Source: JAJFUG01 sp964473155 | GTDB taxonomy: Bacteria > Gemmatimonadota > Glassbacteria > GWA2-58-10 | Reading direction: 5' to 3' | Length of the DNA: 51,038 nt | NCBI GenBank assembly: GCA_964473155.1 | Contig: CAYYNT010000027.1 | Location: forward strand, 1 to 51,038 | Part shown: positions 49,766 to 51,038 of the stretch, one piece after another | Position numbering within the stretch: the first letter of the stretch is position 1 | How the letters are laid out: the number at the start of each line of letters is the position of its first letter | Position numbers and translations under genes: made by a program | The notes under the pieces: generated by a model | The model's input: only the letters and a program-made list of their open reading frames with translations | What the model was told of the DNA's origin: nothing | The model's database searches: none

Positions 49766-50815
49766 ATGGCAAAGCTCAATCGCAGGGGATTCATCAATGC
49801 GGCATCATTGAGTCTCGGTTCCGCGGCATTGGGAACAGCGGCCCTGGGCGCCACGGCCTGCGCTCCGGGTGCGGCGGCCACCGGCCGGGCAGGCCGCCTG
49901 CCGCGAGAGGTCTGGATTGCGACTGTCTCTCAGAACAACCTGACCGCCGCCAGTCCGGACGAGATGGTGGACAGGCTGCTGGAGCGCATGGAGGAAACCG
50001 CCCCGCTTCAGCCGGACATTGTCTGTTTGCCCGAGGTCGCGCCGTTCATGAACCTCGATTCGGGTAATCCGAAGCCGCAGTCCGTGGCTGAGACAACGAA
50101 CGGCAAGCTGGCGCGCAGGTTCGCGGAGTATGCGGTCAAGCACAACTGCTATGTCTGGTGCCCGATGTACACACTGGAGGACGGGAAGATATTCAACGCC
50201 CTGGTGCTCCTGGACCGCGCTGGCAAGGTTGTGGGCGAGTACCGGAAAATGCACGCCACGCCAGGGGAAATGGAGGACGGGGTTACGCCGGGGCCGCTCG
50301 CTCCGCCGGTGTTCAAAACCGATTTCGGAGTTGTCGGGGCGCAGATATGCTTTGACATCGAATGGCTGGACGGCTGGCAGGGCCTGCACGACCAGGGCGC
50401 GGAGGTGGTGTTCTGGTCCTCGGCGTTCGGCGGAGGGGAGAAGCTCAACATGTTGGCCACCCTGTTCCGCTATGCCGTGGTCTCCAGCACGCTCAAGGGC
50501 GTGAGCCGCATCTGCGATATCAGCGGCCAGAACCTGGCCTGGACCGGTATCTGGGACAGGTGGTGCTGCGCCAGGATAAACCTGGAAAAAGCATTCCTGC
50601 ACACCTGGCCCGCGGTGGAGAAGTTCGGCGACATCCGCAAGAAGTACGGCCAGGCGGTGCGGATCACTACCTTCCAGGATGAGGAATGGTCGATTCTGGA
50701 GAGCCTCTCGGCGGAGGTGAAGGTGGTGGACGTGCTGAAGGAGTTCAGCATCCCGACTTTCGATGAAATGGTGCGCGAGGCCACGGAATTGCAGAACAAG
50801 AAACGCGGGGCCTGA
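49766..50815 (+). CDS. Carbon-nitrogen hydrolase (nitrilase superfamily), Tat-exported
   Basis: Amidase- or carbamoylase-type enzyme of 349 residues. A twin-arginine signal (NRRGFINAA at 5-13) ends near ATAC, so Cys32 may carry a lipid anchor. The nitrilase triad is Glu90 (CLPEVAPF), Lys161 (EYRKMHAT) and Cys195 (AQICFDIEW). A second glutamate follows in IEWLDG. The enzyme probably works outside the cytoplasm. The ATG follows GAGGA. It stands alone, about 90 bases after the pyrophosphorylase gene. The substrate is unknown. Confidence 0.9.
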   Translation: MAKLNRRGFINAASLSLGSAALGTAALGATACAPGAAATGRAGRLPREVWIATVSQNNLTAASPDEMVDRLLERMEETAPLQPDIVCLPEVAPFMNLDSGNPKPQSVAETTNGKLARRFAEYAVKHNCYVWCPMYTLEDGKIFNALVLLDRAGKVVGEYRKMHATPGEMEDGVTPGPLAPPVFKTDFGVVGAQICFDIEWLDGWQGLHDQGAEVVFWSSAFGGGEKLNMLATLFRYAVVSSTLKGVSRICDISGQNLAWTGIWDRWCCARINLEKAFLHTWPAVEKFGDIRKKYGQAVRITTFQDEEWSILESLSAEVKVVDVLKEFSIPTFDEMVREATELQNKKRGA

Positions 50816-50905
50816 GTTCCAAGGGTTTGAGGTTGACGCTCGCAGTCCTGAGACAGATTGCACGAACTGAAACTGATTGATATAAAATGAAATAAAGCAA
50901 ATGCA

Positions 50906-51011
50906 GGGGCTGTCCCAAAAGTCCCCGATTTTGCTCTTTGCAAATTGTTGCAATCTCTAACCAATTGAAATAAAAGCAGTTCTGTAGGGGCACGGCGCGC
51001 CGTGCCCCTTG
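50906..51011. mobile_element. Inverted-repeat element, partial copy in reverse orientation (copy 4)
   Basis: Starts with GGGGCTGTCCCAAAAGTC (50906-50923), continues with the same AT-rich arm as copy 1 (CCCCGATTTTGCTCTTTGCA) and a nested palindrome at 50984-51011 (GTAGGGGCACGGCGC and its mirror). The expected second terminal repeat is not found in the last 27 bases, so this copy is truncated or continues past the window. Confidence 0.7.
50984..51011. repeat. Palindrome with core ACGGCGCGCCGT inside copy 4
   Basis: Outer arm GTAGGGGC, core identical to that of copy 1, right arm GCCCCTTG with two changes. Confidence 0.75.
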
Positions 51012-51038
51012 TATATTAGAGTGATAGTGTTAGGATGG

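Noticed and set aside
1..51038. CRISPR array
   Set aside because: The repeats present are scattered and palindromic, with no run of regular spacers, and no cas gene is seen.

Overview
The window comes from a GC-rich bacterial chromosome that is Gram-negative in build: it has an MlaE/MlaF/MlaD-type outer-membrane lipid transporter, lipoproteins and many Tat- or Sec-exported enzymes. A fused IspD-IspF, a sigma-54-type promoter, a eukaryote-type UDP-sugar pyrophosphorylase and several exported Gfo/Idh/MocA, AGE-like, nitrilase and beta-helix proteins suggest a deep-branching, poorly cultured heterotroph, perhaps in or near the FCB group. That placement is inference only; there is no rRNA gene in the window, and I recognised no tRNA gene or CRISPR array.

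Layout. 1-440: repeat-rich spacer. 441-4354: dnaB followed closely by mlaE-mlaF-mlaD on the plus strand. 4355-5004: spacer with three repeat families. 5005-9722: radA, ispDF, a DedA protein and gltX. 9796-13577: a large lipoprotein of unknown function and a B12-binding radical SAM enzyme. 13743-16981: a sigma-54-type promoter driving cheW and a chemoreceptor. 17229-21248: Tat-exported Gfo/Idh/MocA oxidoreductase, then (minus) a beta-helix protein and a transglutaminase-like lipoprotein. 21641-22420: methyltransferase. 22520-24272: an AT-rich two-gene island (SMC/RecF-like ATPase plus Toprim-like protein) with its own promoter. 24612-30087: gpmI, then a FIST protein and a hybrid histidine kinase. 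30120-33174: Tat-exported AGE-like protein and a YidE/AspT-type antiporter. 33445-36846: TerC, a UPF0316-like protein, Bcp peroxiredoxin, a DUF2892 protein, ferritin and a PerR-like regulator with a clear operator. 37055-40308: GTG-started AGE epimerase, exported amidohydrolase, and a secreted protein with four FSKVAAC-type repeats behind a structured leader. 40603-43640: pgl and zwf (oxidative pentose phosphate entry), separated by a dispersed repeat. 43979-50815: MFS transporter, S9 peptidase, UDP-sugar pyrophosphorylase and a Tat-exported nitrilase-family hydrolase.

The strongest candidate for an undescribed system is the AT-rich ATPase/Toprim pair at 22520-24272. It resembles OLD- or PARIS-type anti-phage modules in architecture, but its Toprim partner is of a family I cannot name, and the ATPase ends in a textbook sliding-clamp-binding peptide (QLDLF). 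The second notable theme is repeat architecture: a roughly 130-bp element with 18-bp terminal inverted repeats carries, nested inside it, a palindrome whose outer arms are constant and whose inner arms change between copies while staying palindromic.
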